Of a DNA stretch of 64,000 bases, positions 1 through 8,341 are shown piece after piece; the stretch's first letter is position 1, and the number at the start of each line of letters is the position of its first letter. The stretch is taken from positions 1,116,001-1,180,000 of the forward strand of contig NZ_RJKL01000001.1 of assembly GCF_003751945.1 (NCBI RefSeq), written 5' to 3'. The position numbers and the translations under genes are program-made. Below the pieces are notes generated by a model that was given only the letters and a program-made list of their open reading frames with translations, was not told the origin of the DNA and ran no database searches. This DNA comes from Couchioplanes caeruleus (GTDB taxonomy: Bacteria; Actinomycetota; Actinomycetes; Mycobacteriales; Micromonosporaceae).

Positions 1-2811
1 GTCGCGGAGCAGCCGTACCGCTCGGTGGGCCGATGCCACGGCACGCTCCGCGTCCGCGCGTGGCCAGTGCACCACCGTCGCGGTGCAGCGGGCGTACGCC
101 TCGCCGATCTGGTTCCCGAGTCTCCGGTAGACGGCCAGAGCGTCTGCGGCGAGGCGCCCTGCCTGGGCGGGTTGGTCGAACGCCCAGCGCAGGGCCGCGA
201 GGCCGAGCAGCGCGTGCCCCTCGCCGATGCGGCAGTCGATCCGGTGGTACCCGGGCAGCGCCTCGGTCAGGCAGCGGGCCGCCTCATCGAGCTGGCCGAG
301 CTGCCAGTACGCGTGGCTGAGGTTGTCCAGCGCGGTGGCTGCGCCGGCGGTGTCGCCGAGCCGCCGGTAGATCGCGGCCGCCGCGGTCAGCTGCGCGACG
401 GCCAATTGGGCTTGGCCGTCATGCCGGTGGGCCAGGCCCAGCAGCACTAGGGCGGCGGCCTGGCCCGTCGGCCAGTCGGCGTCCCGGGTCAGCGGCAAGG
501 CCCGGCGGGCGTGTGCCGTCACGCCGGCACGATGGCCGGCGGCGAGGTGGGCGTGGGCGAGGTTGAGGTGGGCCGCCGCGATGGATCGGGGCCGGCCGCG
601 CTGCTGCGCTACGTCGAGCGCCGCGGCCGCTACTGCCGTCCACTCGGACGGGACGTCATGGGGGTCGGCGCAGCCGCGCAGGGCACTGCCGAGCCGCCAG
701 CCGGTCCGGCGGCTGGCGCAGTCGGTGCAGTCGCGGACGGCGCCGACAAGGCCGGGCAGCTCCGCGTCGATCCAGGCGGCGGCCGCCGCGGGGCCGGCGA
801 AGGACTCGCCGCCGGTGGCCGCACTGACCGGCGGGGGGCACAGTCGCGGGCGCAGCATCGCCGCGGCGGCCCACAGCCGGGCCATCTGCCAGTCCAGCAG
901 TGCGTCTCGGGCGCGTGCCCGCAGCTCGGGCGGGTCCGCGGCCCGGAGCCGGTCGGCGGCGAAGCGTCGCACCACGCCGTGCAACCGATACCGGTCGTCG
1001 GCGCACCGCTCGACCAGATGGACTTCGGCCAGCCCGTCCAGCATCCCCGTCGCGTCCGCCGGCGGGAGGCGGGCGAGCGCGGCCGCCGCGTCGGCCGTGA
1101 AGCCGGACGCGTCGGCCAGCGCCAACCGGCGCAGCAGCCGCCGCTGGCCGAGAGTGAGCCCCGGCAAGGAGCGGTCGAGGCTGGCCCGTACGCCGATGTC
1201 GCCGGCGTCAAGGTCGAGCGCCGTGAGCCCGTCGTCGCGGACCAGGCCGGCCGCATATCCCGCCAGTGATCCCTCCGGCCGATGCGTCAGGTTCGTCGCG
1301 ACGACGCGGACGGCGAGGGCATGCCGCCCGCAGCCGGCCACGAGGGCGGCGGCGCCACCCGGTTCGGCCCGTAGCCGGTCCGCTCCGACTGTCCGCTCCA
1401 GCAGCGCCAAGGCGTCGGCGGGGGTCAGCGGCCCGACCGGCACACGCCGCGCACCGTGCCGGGCGACCAGGCCCGGCAGCAGATGCCGGCTGGTCACCAC
1501 GACCACGCTTCCCGGCCCGCCCGGCAACAGCGGCAGGACCTGGTCGCTGCGGTCGGCGTCATCGAGCATCAGCAGCAGCTGGCGGCCCGCCGACAGCGAC
1601 CGAAACAGCGCGGCTGCCTCGGCCGGGTCGTCGGGGGTCCGCCCGGCCGACCCGCCCAGCGCCCGCAGCAGCCGGTCCAGCGCCCGCGCCGGCGTGACCG
1701 GCGCTTCTGCCCCGTGTCCGCGAAGGTCTAGGTGGAGTTGGCCGTCCGGGTACCGCGCCGCCGTCGCCCGGGCCCAGTGCAGCCCCAGCGCCGACTTGCC
1801 CGCTCCGGCCAGGCCGGTCAGCAAGAGCACGATCACCCCGCCGGACGCGTCGGCGGCCGCCAGTCGGCCCAGGGCGGCAAGCTCCGCGCGGCGACCGACA
1901 AAGTCGACGGTTCCGGGCGGCAACTGCGCCGGCACGGCGATCGCGCGGCGCGCGGCGCCGGACCGGCCGTGCGCCGCCGCCCCGACGGTGGGGACCGTAC
2001 GGGCGGACGCGGCCTCCCGAACCGGCGCGGTCGTTCGGGCGCCGGCCGGAGCGGCGCCGTACGAAGCACCCAACAGCTCGGCGAGCAGCCGCCGCGCCGA
2101 CCCGGTCGGTTCGACCCCCAACTCGCGGACCAAGGTCCGACGCAGTCCACCGTAGACCTCGTGCACCTCCCCTCGCCGGCCGGTGGCCGCCAGCGCCCGC
2201 ATGAGCTGCAGGTGCAGGTGCTCCCGCAGTGGGTGCTCGGCGGTCAGCTGGCGCAGCTCGGCCACCAGTCCGTCCGGCCGCTGCGCCAACAACTCGGCTT
2301 CGATGCGGTCCTCGATGGCCTGCAGCCGCAGCTCCGTCAGGCGCGGCAGCGCGGCAGCGCGCAGCGCCTCGGCCGCCACGTCGGTGAGCGGGTCGCCGCG
2401 CCACAGCGCGAGCGCCGCGCGTAGGTCGGCCGCGGCGGCGAGCGCGGCACCGGCCGCGAGGTGGCGCCGCCCGCTGGCGGCGAGCGCCTCGAAGCGCTGC
2501 AAGTCCAGCTCGCCGGGGTGCACCCGAAGCAGGTACCCGGGGGGTTGGGAGACGAGCCGACGAGGCTCCCCAGCGCCGCGCTCCAGCCGGCGCCGCAGCC
2601 GGCACACCAGTGAGTGCAGCGTGCCCCGGTACGACGGCGGCGGATCGTCGCCCCACAGGTATCGGGCGAGCCTCTCGGCGGGGACGAGGCGCCCCGCATT
2701 GAGCAGCAGTGCCGCCAGCAGTGCCCGCTGCTGGCCCGCAGTGATCTCCACCGGGCTGCCGTCGCGGCACACCGCGACCGGCCCGAGGATGCCGAAGTAG
2801 TCGCGCTCCAC
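1..2811 (-). CDS. SARP-family (AfsR-like) transcriptional regulator with NB-ARC and TPR domains, partial
   Basis: The minus-strand frame stays open from a GTG at 2811 to the left edge, giving at least 937 codons; the C-terminus lies outside the window. The N-terminus reads as an OmpR-type winged helix (starts ERDYFGILGPVAV), then a bacterial transcriptional activator domain with the family signature around LVRELGVEPTG. An NB-ARC ATPase follows, with a P-loop GLAGAGKS at about residues 333-340 and a Walker B-like LLLMLDDADR. The last third is helical TPR-like sequence. AfsR-type SARPs bind direct repeats near -35 and activate antibiotic or secondary genes; the ATPase/TPR part integrates signals. 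The start is uncertain: only a weak AAGG precedes the GTG, and the 17-bp tandem repeat just upstream is not a multiple of three, so coding cannot simply extend through it. No direct link to the polyene cluster 26 kb away can be seen. Confidence 0.85.
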   Translation of the reverse strand, partial: MERDYFGILGPVAVCRDGSPVEITAGQQRALLAALLLNAGRLVPAERLARYLWGDDPPPSYRGTLHSLVCRLRRRLERGAGEPRRLVSQPPGYLLRVHPGELDLQRFEALAASGRRHLAAGAALAAAADLRAALALWRGDPLTDVAAEALRAAALPRLTELRLQAIEDRIEAELLAQRPDGLVAELRQLTAEHPLREHLHLQLMRALAATGRRGEVHEVYGGLRRTLVRELGVEPTGSARRLLAELLGASYGAAPAGARTTAPVREAASARTVPTVGAAAHGRSGAARRAIAVPAQLPPGTVDFVGRRAELAALGRLAAADASGGVIVLLLTGLAGAGKSALGLHWARATAARYPDGQLHLDLRGHGAEAPVTPARALDRLLRALGGSAGRTPDDPAEAAALFRSLSAGRQLLLMLDDADRSDQVLPLLPGGPGSVVVVTSRHLLPGLVARHGARRVPVGPLTPADALALLERTVGADRLRAEPGGAAALVAGCGRHALAVRVVATNLTHRPEGSLAGYAAGLVRDDGLTALDLDAGDIGVRASLDRSLPGLTLGQRRLLRRLALADASGFTADAAAALARLPPADATGMLDGLAEVHLVERCADDRYRLHGVVRRFAADRLRAADPPELRARARDALLDWQMARLWAAAAMLRPRLCPPPVSAATGGESFAGPAAAAAWIDAELPGLVGAVRDCTDCASRRTGWRLGSALRGCADPHDVPSEWTAVAAAALDVAQQRGRPRSIAAAHLNLAHAHLAAGHRAGVTAHARRALPLTRDADWPTGQAAALVLLGLAHRHDGQAQLAVAQLTAAAAIYRRLGDTAGAATALDNLSHAYWQLGQLDEAARCLTEALPGYHRIDCRIGEGHALLGLAALRWAFDQPAQAGRLAADALAVYRRLGNQIGEAYARCTATVVHWPRADAERAVASAHRAVRLLRD

Positions 2812-2820
2812 CCTTGCGCC

Positions 2821-2880
2821 CCCGCCTTCGCCGCTCCCCCGCCTTCGCCGCTCCCCCGCCTTCGCCGCTCCCCCGCCTTC
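2821..2880. repeat. 17-bp tandem repeat, about 3.5 copies, upstream of the SARP gene
   Basis: Three perfect copies of a 17-bp unit lie at 2821-2837, 2838-2854 and 2855-2871, and a fourth is cut after 9 bp. The array ends about 10 bp before the proposed GTG start of the minus-strand SARP gene, so it lies in that gene's leader or promoter. Being 17 bp it would shift frame at each copy, so it is not part of the protein. Confidence 0.9.
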
Positions 2881-3505
2881 GGGCTCGCTCCCGGCACGAC
2901 CGCTGCCTCCTCGTGGATCGTCGCCGCCACCGTAGTGCCGACCTTGGACTGTCTGAAAGCGGTCGTGCGCGATGTGCGAAGCTCCGGGCGGCGCCAGTCC
3001 TGCTCGACTGAGCGCGGGCACGGCCGTGCGTTGCCCAAAGAGGTGGGACTCGGCTCCAGCACAGTAGGTATCACCTACGTCGAGCGTCCGGTGACGTCTA
3101 GCGCGTCGCCGTGCCGCATCAGCACGTGACGGGCCTGATTGCGCAGTTGGTGGCGCTTTTGTCCGTTGCGGCCCCGGTGGCGGGGCGTCAGTGTGGGGTC
3201 GTTCGCCGGAGTTGTTCGTTGACGCGAGGATGCCGCCTCCGGTGCCCGGGGTGATGGTGATGCCGACCATGATCGGAAGCCTGAATGTCGGCATGACCAA
3301 AGTGTTCGGTCATGCCGACAGCCGGCTACCGAAGAGAAAGGCGGTGGACGGCGATGGGCAGCGACGACTACGGCTCGCGTGCCGGCTGGCACCTGGGCAG
3401 TGACATCCCCATGCCGAGACATGACTCGCCCCAACCCGGAAGGTCGCTCGGCATCCCGTTAACCGGCTCTCGTCGAGTCACGGTTCAGGAGTGGAGGGTA
3501 AGACA
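2881..3505. other. Intergenic region between divergent SARP and secreted-protein genes
   Basis: About 625 bp without a convincing gene. It should hold the promoters of the leftward SARP gene and the rightward secreted-protein gene. The only clear structure I see is a perfect 12-bp inverted repeat at 3287-3319. Short frames are open on both strands, but none has a recognisable family or a good ribosome binding site. Confidence 0.5.
3287..3319. promoter_or_regulatory. Perfect 12-bp inverted repeat with 9-nt spacer, possible operator
   Basis: GTCGGCATGACC at 3287-3298 is mirrored exactly at 3308-3319. It lies about 190 bp upstream of the secreted-protein start. There is no T-tract, and related CATGCCGA words occur nearby (around 3262 and 3411), so a protein-binding site is at least as likely as a terminator. 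Confidence 0.4.
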
Positions 3506-4027
3506 ATGCTCAGGAAGCTAGCCGCGATACTGGTCGCGACAACTGCGCTGCTCGCCGGGTCGGCAGGCGTCTCGTCCGCTGCACCCACGCAGCCGGAATT
3601 CCGTGCCCAGGGGCACATGTCAGGACTTACCACCGCCCAAGCGGCGAGCCTTCAGCAACGCGTCGACGCCGTCCTCGCCGCCATCCCCGGCGGGCACCAG
3701 GTCTCCGCGACCGAGGTCAGGTACGACGGTCTCGTCGTGACGTTCGACCCACGGTCGGACAGCAACACCAGAACCGGCGCGCAGCTGAACGTCAACTGCA
3801 GCTACGGATGGTTCTGCATAGTCGTGAGAGGCACCACGTTCAGCTTCTACGAGTGCAGATGGTGGGACCTGACGGACTGGACCGGCGTCTCGCCGTACAA
3901 CAACAACCAGACCCCGGGCACGGTCTTCCGGGCCTACGACCAGAACTACAACCAGGTGTGGACTTCCACGGCACCGCAAACCGGGTCGGTCAACGTCACC
4001 CCGTGGTGGCACATCAAACCGTGCTGA
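3506..4027 (+). CDS. Small secreted cysteine-containing protein
   Basis: 173 residues. The ATG at 3506 is chosen because GGAGGG sits 7 nt upstream. The N-terminus is a typical Sec signal peptide: MLRKL, a hydrophobic run, then SSAAP with likely cleavage near residue 28-30. The mature protein has an N-terminal helical stretch (about 30-80) and a C-terminal aromatic-rich part with NCSYGWFC, YECRWWDL and a terminal KPC. The four mature cysteines suggest two disulfides. The aromatic/Asn-rich C-terminal half resembles small secreted actinobacterial proteins of the peptidase-inhibitor I36 or crystallin-like sort, but I cannot assign a function. It is probably monocistronic, followed by a GC-rich hairpin. 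Confidence 0.8.
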   Translation: MLRKLAAILVATTALLAGSAGVSSAAPTQPEFRAQGHMSGLTTAQAASLQQRVDAVLAAIPGGHQVSATEVRYDGLVVTFDPRSDSNTRTGAQLNVNCSYGWFCIVVRGTTFSFYECRWWDLTDWTGVSPYNNNQTPGTVFRAYDQNYNQVWTSTAPQTGSVNVTPWWHIKPC

Positions 4028-4048
4028 CCTGACGCGCACCGCTCGGAC

Positions 4049-4073
4049 CCGCCCCCGCGATGTCAGGGGGCGG
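4049..4073 (+). terminator. GC-rich hairpin after the secreted-protein gene
   Basis: CCGCCCCC at 4049-4056 pairs with GGGGGCGG at 4066-4073 across a 9-nt loop, 22 bp after the stop codon. No T-run follows, as is common for actinobacterial terminators. Confidence 0.5.
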
Positions 4074-4169
4074 CCCCGGTCGTTCGGCGGCGTTCGGGAG
4101 CGTCACTGTGACGCCATACCGAACGCCGCTGCGGCCGCGTTGCCGGTACCGCTCGGCGGTGTCTCGACC

Positions 4170-4400
4170 CGGCTGCCGTGAGGCCCAGGCCGTCGAAGAG
4201 CTCGCGCCGCTGCTGGTATGGCAGCGCGGTCAGGTCCTCCAGGTCTAATAGGTAGACCGTCAGCGGCACGGCACGGCACGTAGCGGGGCGACGGACGGGG
4301 CGTGCACGGTGGAGCGCCGCTGAAGCCGGCCGAAGTCCGGGTTGCCGCCCGCGCCAAGAGCCGCCGTCCCCGGCGCCCAGGTGGTGCGCCGGCACCAGGA
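4170..4400 (-). pseudogene. Relic of an ATP-dependent DNA ligase (LigD-type adenylation domain)
   Basis: On the minus strand two frames carry recognisable pieces in the right order. GNPDFGRLQRR (about 4318-4350) is followed, in another frame, by YLLDLEDLTALPYQQRREL and FDGLGL (about 4180-4250). These match the conserved stretch of ATP-dependent ligases in which a DxxFxxLQRR segment precedes a DLLxLDGxxLxxLPYxxRRxLL segment. A frameshift and an in-frame stop separate them. Catalytic lysine and nucleotidyltransferase motifs are not visible in the remaining region up to 4860. The gene is dead and heavily eroded. The rest of 4074-4860 holds nothing else I can name. Confidence 0.5.
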
Positions 4401-4864
4401 GGCGCCGATGGCGTCGGCCTGGCATCAGGCGGCCGACGGCGCCCGCGCCAACGACGTGCTGCGCCAGGGCATCTGGCCCGCACCTACTTGCGGTGGGAAG
4501 GCGACGCCGGTACGGCTCGGGGTCTGCCGCCCGGGGTGCCGCTGCTGATGCCGGAAATCGCGCTGGAACGTAGTCGCTCCCAGCCCGCCCGTCCAACGCC
4601 CACCTGCGGAAACGATGTAGATCGACTTCCAGGACCCGTACCGGGCGGCACGTCACGCCATGGACACCCGAGCGGATCTTCCACGACCCGCTATTCAGGA
4701 CGATGGATGCTTAGCCGGGGTAAGTCTTCGGTTGACCGGGTAGGCGTGGCAGTGGGAGCCAGGCTGACCGCTACTCCGAACAGTCACGGACACGGCGTAC
4801 GGCTGGTCGGCTGCAACGGGTTCTATAGTGGTGGGGCGGGGGCTGAACCGAGAAGTGAGGCTCG

Positions 4865-5728
4865 ATGGTGCAGCTGTGCGCCGCTGACATGTCGGTGCTG
4901 GACGGCCCGCAGCTCACGGCAGATCTGGAAGAAGCCGGCATGCAGGGTCCGCGCCCGCTGATGCGCATCGCGGACCTGCCGGTACCGGTGGACACGTTGC
5001 CGATGTGGTCACAGCACCTGTACCCGTCCGGTATCCGGCAATGTCTGGGCACCGCACTGTTCGCCGCCGACGGCCGCTACCTCGGCGCGATCAACACCAA
5101 CAGCGCGGACCCGCGGCCCGCCACTGAAGCCGCGTGCATGCTGATGGCACGCGCGCTGCCGTGGATCGCGCACGCGATCGACCCGCTGCGCACCGTCGTC
5201 GCCGTCGCCCGGCTGGTGGGTGACGCGGGGGCGGGTGTCGTCTTGACCCGCGGCGGTGCCATCGTGGCCCTACCCGATCATGCGCTGCTGGTCCCGGGCT
5301 CCCGTGTGCTGGCCGCGGCCGGCGCCCGGCTGGCAGACGGGCACACCCTGACGACCTTCCTGTGCCCGGACCCCGGATCAGACTCTGACGCGGACCCGTG
5401 CGTCGGGCTGTTGCGGGTCAGCGCCATCACGTGCCCACCTGCCCCGCCCGGGCATCTGTGCGCGGTGGTGTTGCTGTCACCGCCGCCGCACCTGTGCGGG
5501 TTGACCCGCCGCGACCTGCAGATCCTGGGCCTGATGGTGGCCGGGTGGCCGATGACCCGCGTCGGTGCCGCGCTGGGCGCTACCGCACACGCGGTCACGG
5601 GGCACATCGACCACATCCTGACCTTGCTCGGCGCGCCGTCGCGGCAGGTGGCCGCGATCCGGGCGCTGCGCCGTGGCCTGTACATCCCCGCCGAACCGGC
5701 CGCACCTCCGCGAGGTGATTCGGGGTGA
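4865..5728 (+). CDS. GAF-like/LuxR-type HTH regulator, N-terminally shortened paralogue
   Basis: 287 residues from the ATG at 4865. The protein aligns along its length with the next gene: a GAF-like middle (ADGRYLGAINTNS, then LPWIAHAIDPLRTVVAVARLVGDAGAGVVLT in both forms), then a C-terminal LuxR-type helix-turn-helix starting LTRRDLQILGLMVAG and ending near LRRGLYIP. Compared with its neighbour it lacks about 75 N-terminal residues, so the first half of the GAF-like domain is missing. Its stop overlaps the next start by 4 bp, so the two are translationally coupled. The likely role is a pair of signal-sensing transcription factors, possibly acting together. Ligand and targets cannot be read from the sequence. 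No signal peptide or membrane segment. Confidence 0.7.
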   Translation: MVQLCAADMSVLDGPQLTADLEEAGMQGPRPLMRIADLPVPVDTLPMWSQHLYPSGIRQCLGTALFAADGRYLGAINTNSADPRPATEAACMLMARALPWIAHAIDPLRTVVAVARLVGDAGAGVVLTRGGAIVALPDHALLVPGSRVLAAAGARLADGHTLTTFLCPDPGSDSDADPCVGLLRVSAITCPPAPPGHLCAVVLLSPPPHLCGLTRRDLQILGLMVAGWPMTRVGAALGATAHAVTGHIDHILTLLGAPSRQVAAIRALRRGLYIPAEPAAPPRGDSG

Positions 5729-6753
5729 GCTCGCGGGTCGCCTGCGGTGACAGGGTCGTCGCCGAGGTAGCGCAGATCGCCGCGATGCCTGCCGGCATCA
5801 CCGCCCGCGCCGAGGCCGTACTGGCCCCACTGCATCGGCTGATCCGTTTCGACGCCGCCCGCATCGCCCTGCTCGACAGCCAACGCCGCCGGCAACCCGC
5901 CCTGAGCAGCCACGGCTACGACGAAAAGATCCAGCAGTACCTGCAGGGACCGGAAACCATCCGCGAGCTGGAGCTCCTGGGGCTGGAGCGCGATCGGACC
6001 CCGCTACGGATGAAAGACCTGACGATCTGCCCCTCGGCACTGACCGTCTGGAGGGAGCAGCTACACCCGGCCGGGTTCCGCGAGGGTATCGCCGTGCCAC
6101 TGGTCACGGCTGACGGTCGCTACCTCGGCTTGTTCGGCGCTAACACCGTGAGCGCCACACCGCTGAGCGACGCCGCCCGCGACCTGCTGCAGCGCCTCGC
6201 CCCGCTGATCGCCCACGCCGTCGACCCCATGCGCAGCATCACGACCCTCGCCGCCCTGGTCGGCGATGCCGTCGCCGGCGTGGTGCTCACCCACACCGGC
6301 GACACCGTCGCGGTCCCCGGTCTGCCCGGACACCGCCTGCTCACCCCCGGCGCACCCGTGCCCACCGAAGCCGCCACCTGTTACGCCGACGGCGACACCC
6401 GCGCCGCCTTCCTCACCCCCAGCCGGCAAACCCACGCCGCGCCCGGCTACCTCAAAGCCACCATGCTGGCCTGTCCCGACCAGTCACCACACGACCTCAC
6501 CGCCATCGTCCTGCTGAGCCCACCCGGTGACCTGCACCGGCTCAGCCACCGGGAGATGACCGTCCTCGGCATGCTCATCACCGGTTTCGCCCCCGCCCAA
6601 GTCATCGCCCGCCTGGGCATCACCGCCGCCACCATGCGGACCGCCCTGGAGCACGCCCGCATCAAACTCGGCGCCCCGAGCTGCGAGGCCGCCGTCATGC
6701 GCGCTGCCGACCGCGGCCTCTACCTACCCCCGACCATCGCCACACCCCGGTGA
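5725..6753 (+). CDS. GAF-domain LuxR-type HTH transcriptional regulator
   Basis: 342 residues from a GTG that overlaps the previous stop (GTGA). Residues about 20-170 look like a GAF sensor (FDAARIALLDSQRRR, then IAVPLVTADGRYLGLFGAN). Residues about 270-335 look like a LuxR-family helix-turn-helix (LSHREMTVLGMLITG, IARLGITAATMRTALEHARIKLGA). It is a full-length version of the upstream paralogue, implying tandem duplication followed by divergence. Proteins of this plan are usually cytoplasmic one-component regulators. Nothing in the flanking genes fixes a target. Confidence 0.75.
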   Translation: MSSRVACGDRVVAEVAQIAAMPAGITARAEAVLAPLHRLIRFDAARIALLDSQRRRQPALSSHGYDEKIQQYLQGPETIRELELLGLERDRTPLRMKDLTICPSALTVWREQLHPAGFREGIAVPLVTADGRYLGLFGANTVSATPLSDAARDLLQRLAPLIAHAVDPMRSITTLAALVGDAVAGVVLTHTGDTVAVPGLPGHRLLTPGAPVPTEAATCYADGDTRAAFLTPSRQTHAAPGYLKATMLACPDQSPHDLTAIVLLSPPGDLHRLSHREMTVLGMLITGFAPAQVIARLGITAATMRTALEHARIKLGAPSCEAAVMRAADRGLYLPPTIATPR

Positions 6754-6924
6754 CCACACGGGGATCTGCTGGACCGATAGGTGCCAACTCAGTCACGCGG
6801 CCTGACGGGCCGGTGGGGTCATTCAGCCGGCTGAGCGCGGCGCCCGACGGCCGCCGGTCGCGCAGCCGGGCCGCCAGTTCGGTGCTCTTGCCGTCGGCGG
6901 CCCGGCGAAAGCGGACCTCGATCG
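6754..6924. other. Gap downstream of the GAF/HTH pair
   Basis: 170 bp between the GAF/HTH pair and the ADH relic. I see no gene or clear hairpin here. The minus-strand frame of the ADH relic runs on through it without a stop, but the sequence no longer resembles a dehydrogenase. Confidence 0.4.
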
Positions 6925-7095
6925 CCGGGTGCAGGACGACCTTCGTCCAGCCGTCGTCCCGCTTGTCAAAGTTCTGACAGGCCTCGGGCGCGCGGTCGAG
7001 GGGCAGCTCGTGGCTGACGATGAAGGACGGCTCGGCCTCGCCTGCGGCGATGAGATCGTGCAACACGAGCGCGAGCGTCCCGGGTACGAAGGGCG
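6925..7095 (-). pseudogene. 3'-terminal fragment of a second zinc alcohol/formaldehyde dehydrogenase
   Basis: The minus-strand frame reads HDLIAAGEAEPSFIVSHELP followed by LDRAPEACQNFDKRDDGW and TKVVLHP. This is the standard C-terminus of formaldehyde-dehydrogenase-like zinc ADHs, including the terminal TKVVL-P. Only the last 55-60 residues remain; the catalytic and nucleotide-binding domains are absent. The family's stop codon is lost and the frame runs on to about 6697. It lies just downstream of an intact paralogue of the same family, so it is probably the residue of a deleted tandem copy. Confidence 0.65.
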
Positions 7096-7116
7096 TACCG
7101 GCGCCGCCGGAGCAAC

Positions 7117-7159
7117 GCCGCATCCGGCCGCCGTGCTTGCCGCGGCGGCCGGATGCGGC
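7117..7159 (-). terminator. Strong hairpin terminator after the alcohol dehydrogenase gene
   Basis: A perfect stem of at least 17 bp: 7117-7133 pairs with 7143-7159 around a short loop. It begins 6 bp past the stop of the minus-strand dehydrogenase gene and separates it from the ADH relic. Confidence 0.75.
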
Positions 7160-7165
7160 TGGCAG

Positions 7166-8341
7166 TCAGGGTTTGAGGACGATCTTCTCGCAGTTGTCCT
7201 GCTTGTTCTTGAAGATGTCGAAGCCGCGTTCCGCCTCGTCGAGAGGCATCGTGTGGGTGATGATCCGGGTGGGATCGATCTCGCCCCGCTCGATGCGCTG
7301 CAGCAGCGGCTTCATGTAGCGCTGCACGTGGCATTGCCCGGTGCGCAGGGTCAGGGCCCGGTTCATCCACGCGCCGGCGGGGAACTTGTCCATCAGTCCG
7401 CCGTACACGCCGATCACCGACACCACGCCGCCGCTGCGGCACGACATGATCGCCTGGCGCAGCGCGTGGGGGCGCTCGGTCTCCGACCGTACGGCCTGCT
7501 TGACCCGGTCGTACGCGGCGATGTGCGCGCTGCCGTGGGTGGCCTCCAGGCCGACCGCGTCGATGCACTTGTCGGGTCCGCGCCCACCGGTCAGTTCCAG
7601 CAGCCGGGACCGCACGTCGACCTCCTCGAAGTTCACCGGCGTGTATCCCGCCCGCTCCGCCATCTCCAGCCGGTACGGCTCCTTGTCGATGGCGATGACC
7701 TTCGCGGCGCCGAGCACCCGGGCGCTGTCCATGGCGAACTGGCCGACCGGGCCGGCGCCCCACACTGCCACCACGTCGCTGGGCCGGATGTCGCACATCT
7801 CGGCACCCATGTAGCCGGTGGGCAGGATGTCGGACAGGAACAGCACCTGCTCGTCGCTCAGATCGGACTCGATCTTCAGCGGGCCGACGTCGGCGAACGG
7901 CACCCGCGCGTACTGTGCCTGGCCGCCCGCGAAGCCGCCGGTCAGATGCGAATAGCCGAAGATCCCGGCGACCGGGTGACCGAACATCTTCTCCGCGATC
8001 CCGGCGTTGGGGTTGGAGTTCTCGCAGCAGGAGTACATCTCTGCGGCGCAGGCGGCGCACGCGCCGCAGGCGATGGGGAACGGCACGACGACCCGGTCCC
8101 CGACGCGCAGCCGATCCGGATCGACGCCCGGGCCGACCTCGATCACCTCACCCATGAACTCATGGCCCATGACGTCGCCGTCCTGCATCGTGGGCACATA
8201 GCCGTTGACCAGGTGCAGGTCCGAGCCGCAGATCGCGGTGGAGGTGATCCGTACGATGGCATCGCGCTTGTTCAGGATCTTCGGGTCCGGCACGTCACGG
8301 ACCTCGACCTTGTTGCGGCCCGCCCAGGTGTTCGCCCTCAC
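7166..8341 (-). CDS. Zinc-dependent alcohol dehydrogenase (glutathione-independent formaldehyde dehydrogenase type)
   Basis: 391 residues from a GTG that overlaps the stop of the upstream SRPBCC gene by 4 bp. The N-terminal catalytic domain has the zinc-ligand pattern CGSDLHL, GHEFMGEV and the structural-zinc cysteine cluster CGACAACAAEMYSCCE. The nucleotide-binding domain has VAVWGAGPVGQFAMDSARV (Rossmann glycine motif), followed by an acidic residue in AIDKEPYR that favours NAD. C-terminal TMPLDEAERGFDIFKNKQDN ends with IVLKP. The family oxidises formaldehyde or other small aldehydes and alcohols; the true substrate is unknown. Together with the coupled SRPBCC gene it forms a two-gene operon closed by a strong hairpin. 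Confidence 0.88.
   Translation of the reverse strand: MRANTWAGRNKVEVRDVPDPKILNKRDAIVRITSTAICGSDLHLVNGYVPTMQDGDVMGHEFMGEVIEVGPGVDPDRLRVGDRVVVPFPIACGACAACAAEMYSCCENSNPNAGIAEKMFGHPVAGIFGYSHLTGGFAGGQAQYARVPFADVGPLKIESDLSDEQVLFLSDILPTGYMGAEMCDIRPSDVVAVWGAGPVGQFAMDSARVLGAAKVIAIDKEPYRLEMAERAGYTPVNFEEVDVRSRLLELTGGRGPDKCIDAVGLEATHGSAHIAAYDRVKQAVRSETERPHALRQAIMSCRSGGVVSVIGVYGGLMDKFPAGAWMNRALTLRTGQCHVQRYMKPLLQRIERGEIDPTRIITHTMPLDEAERGFDIFKNKQDNCEKIVLKP

Noticed and set aside
2821..2880. CRISPR-like array
   Set aside because: Units are directly adjacent 17-mers with no spacers and there are no cas genes; it is a simple tandem repeat. The same holds for 13945-14016.
4865..6753. GAF/HTH pair as polyene cluster regulators
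   Set aside because: They lie more than 21 kb from the cluster with many unrelated genes between, and nothing in the sequence links them.
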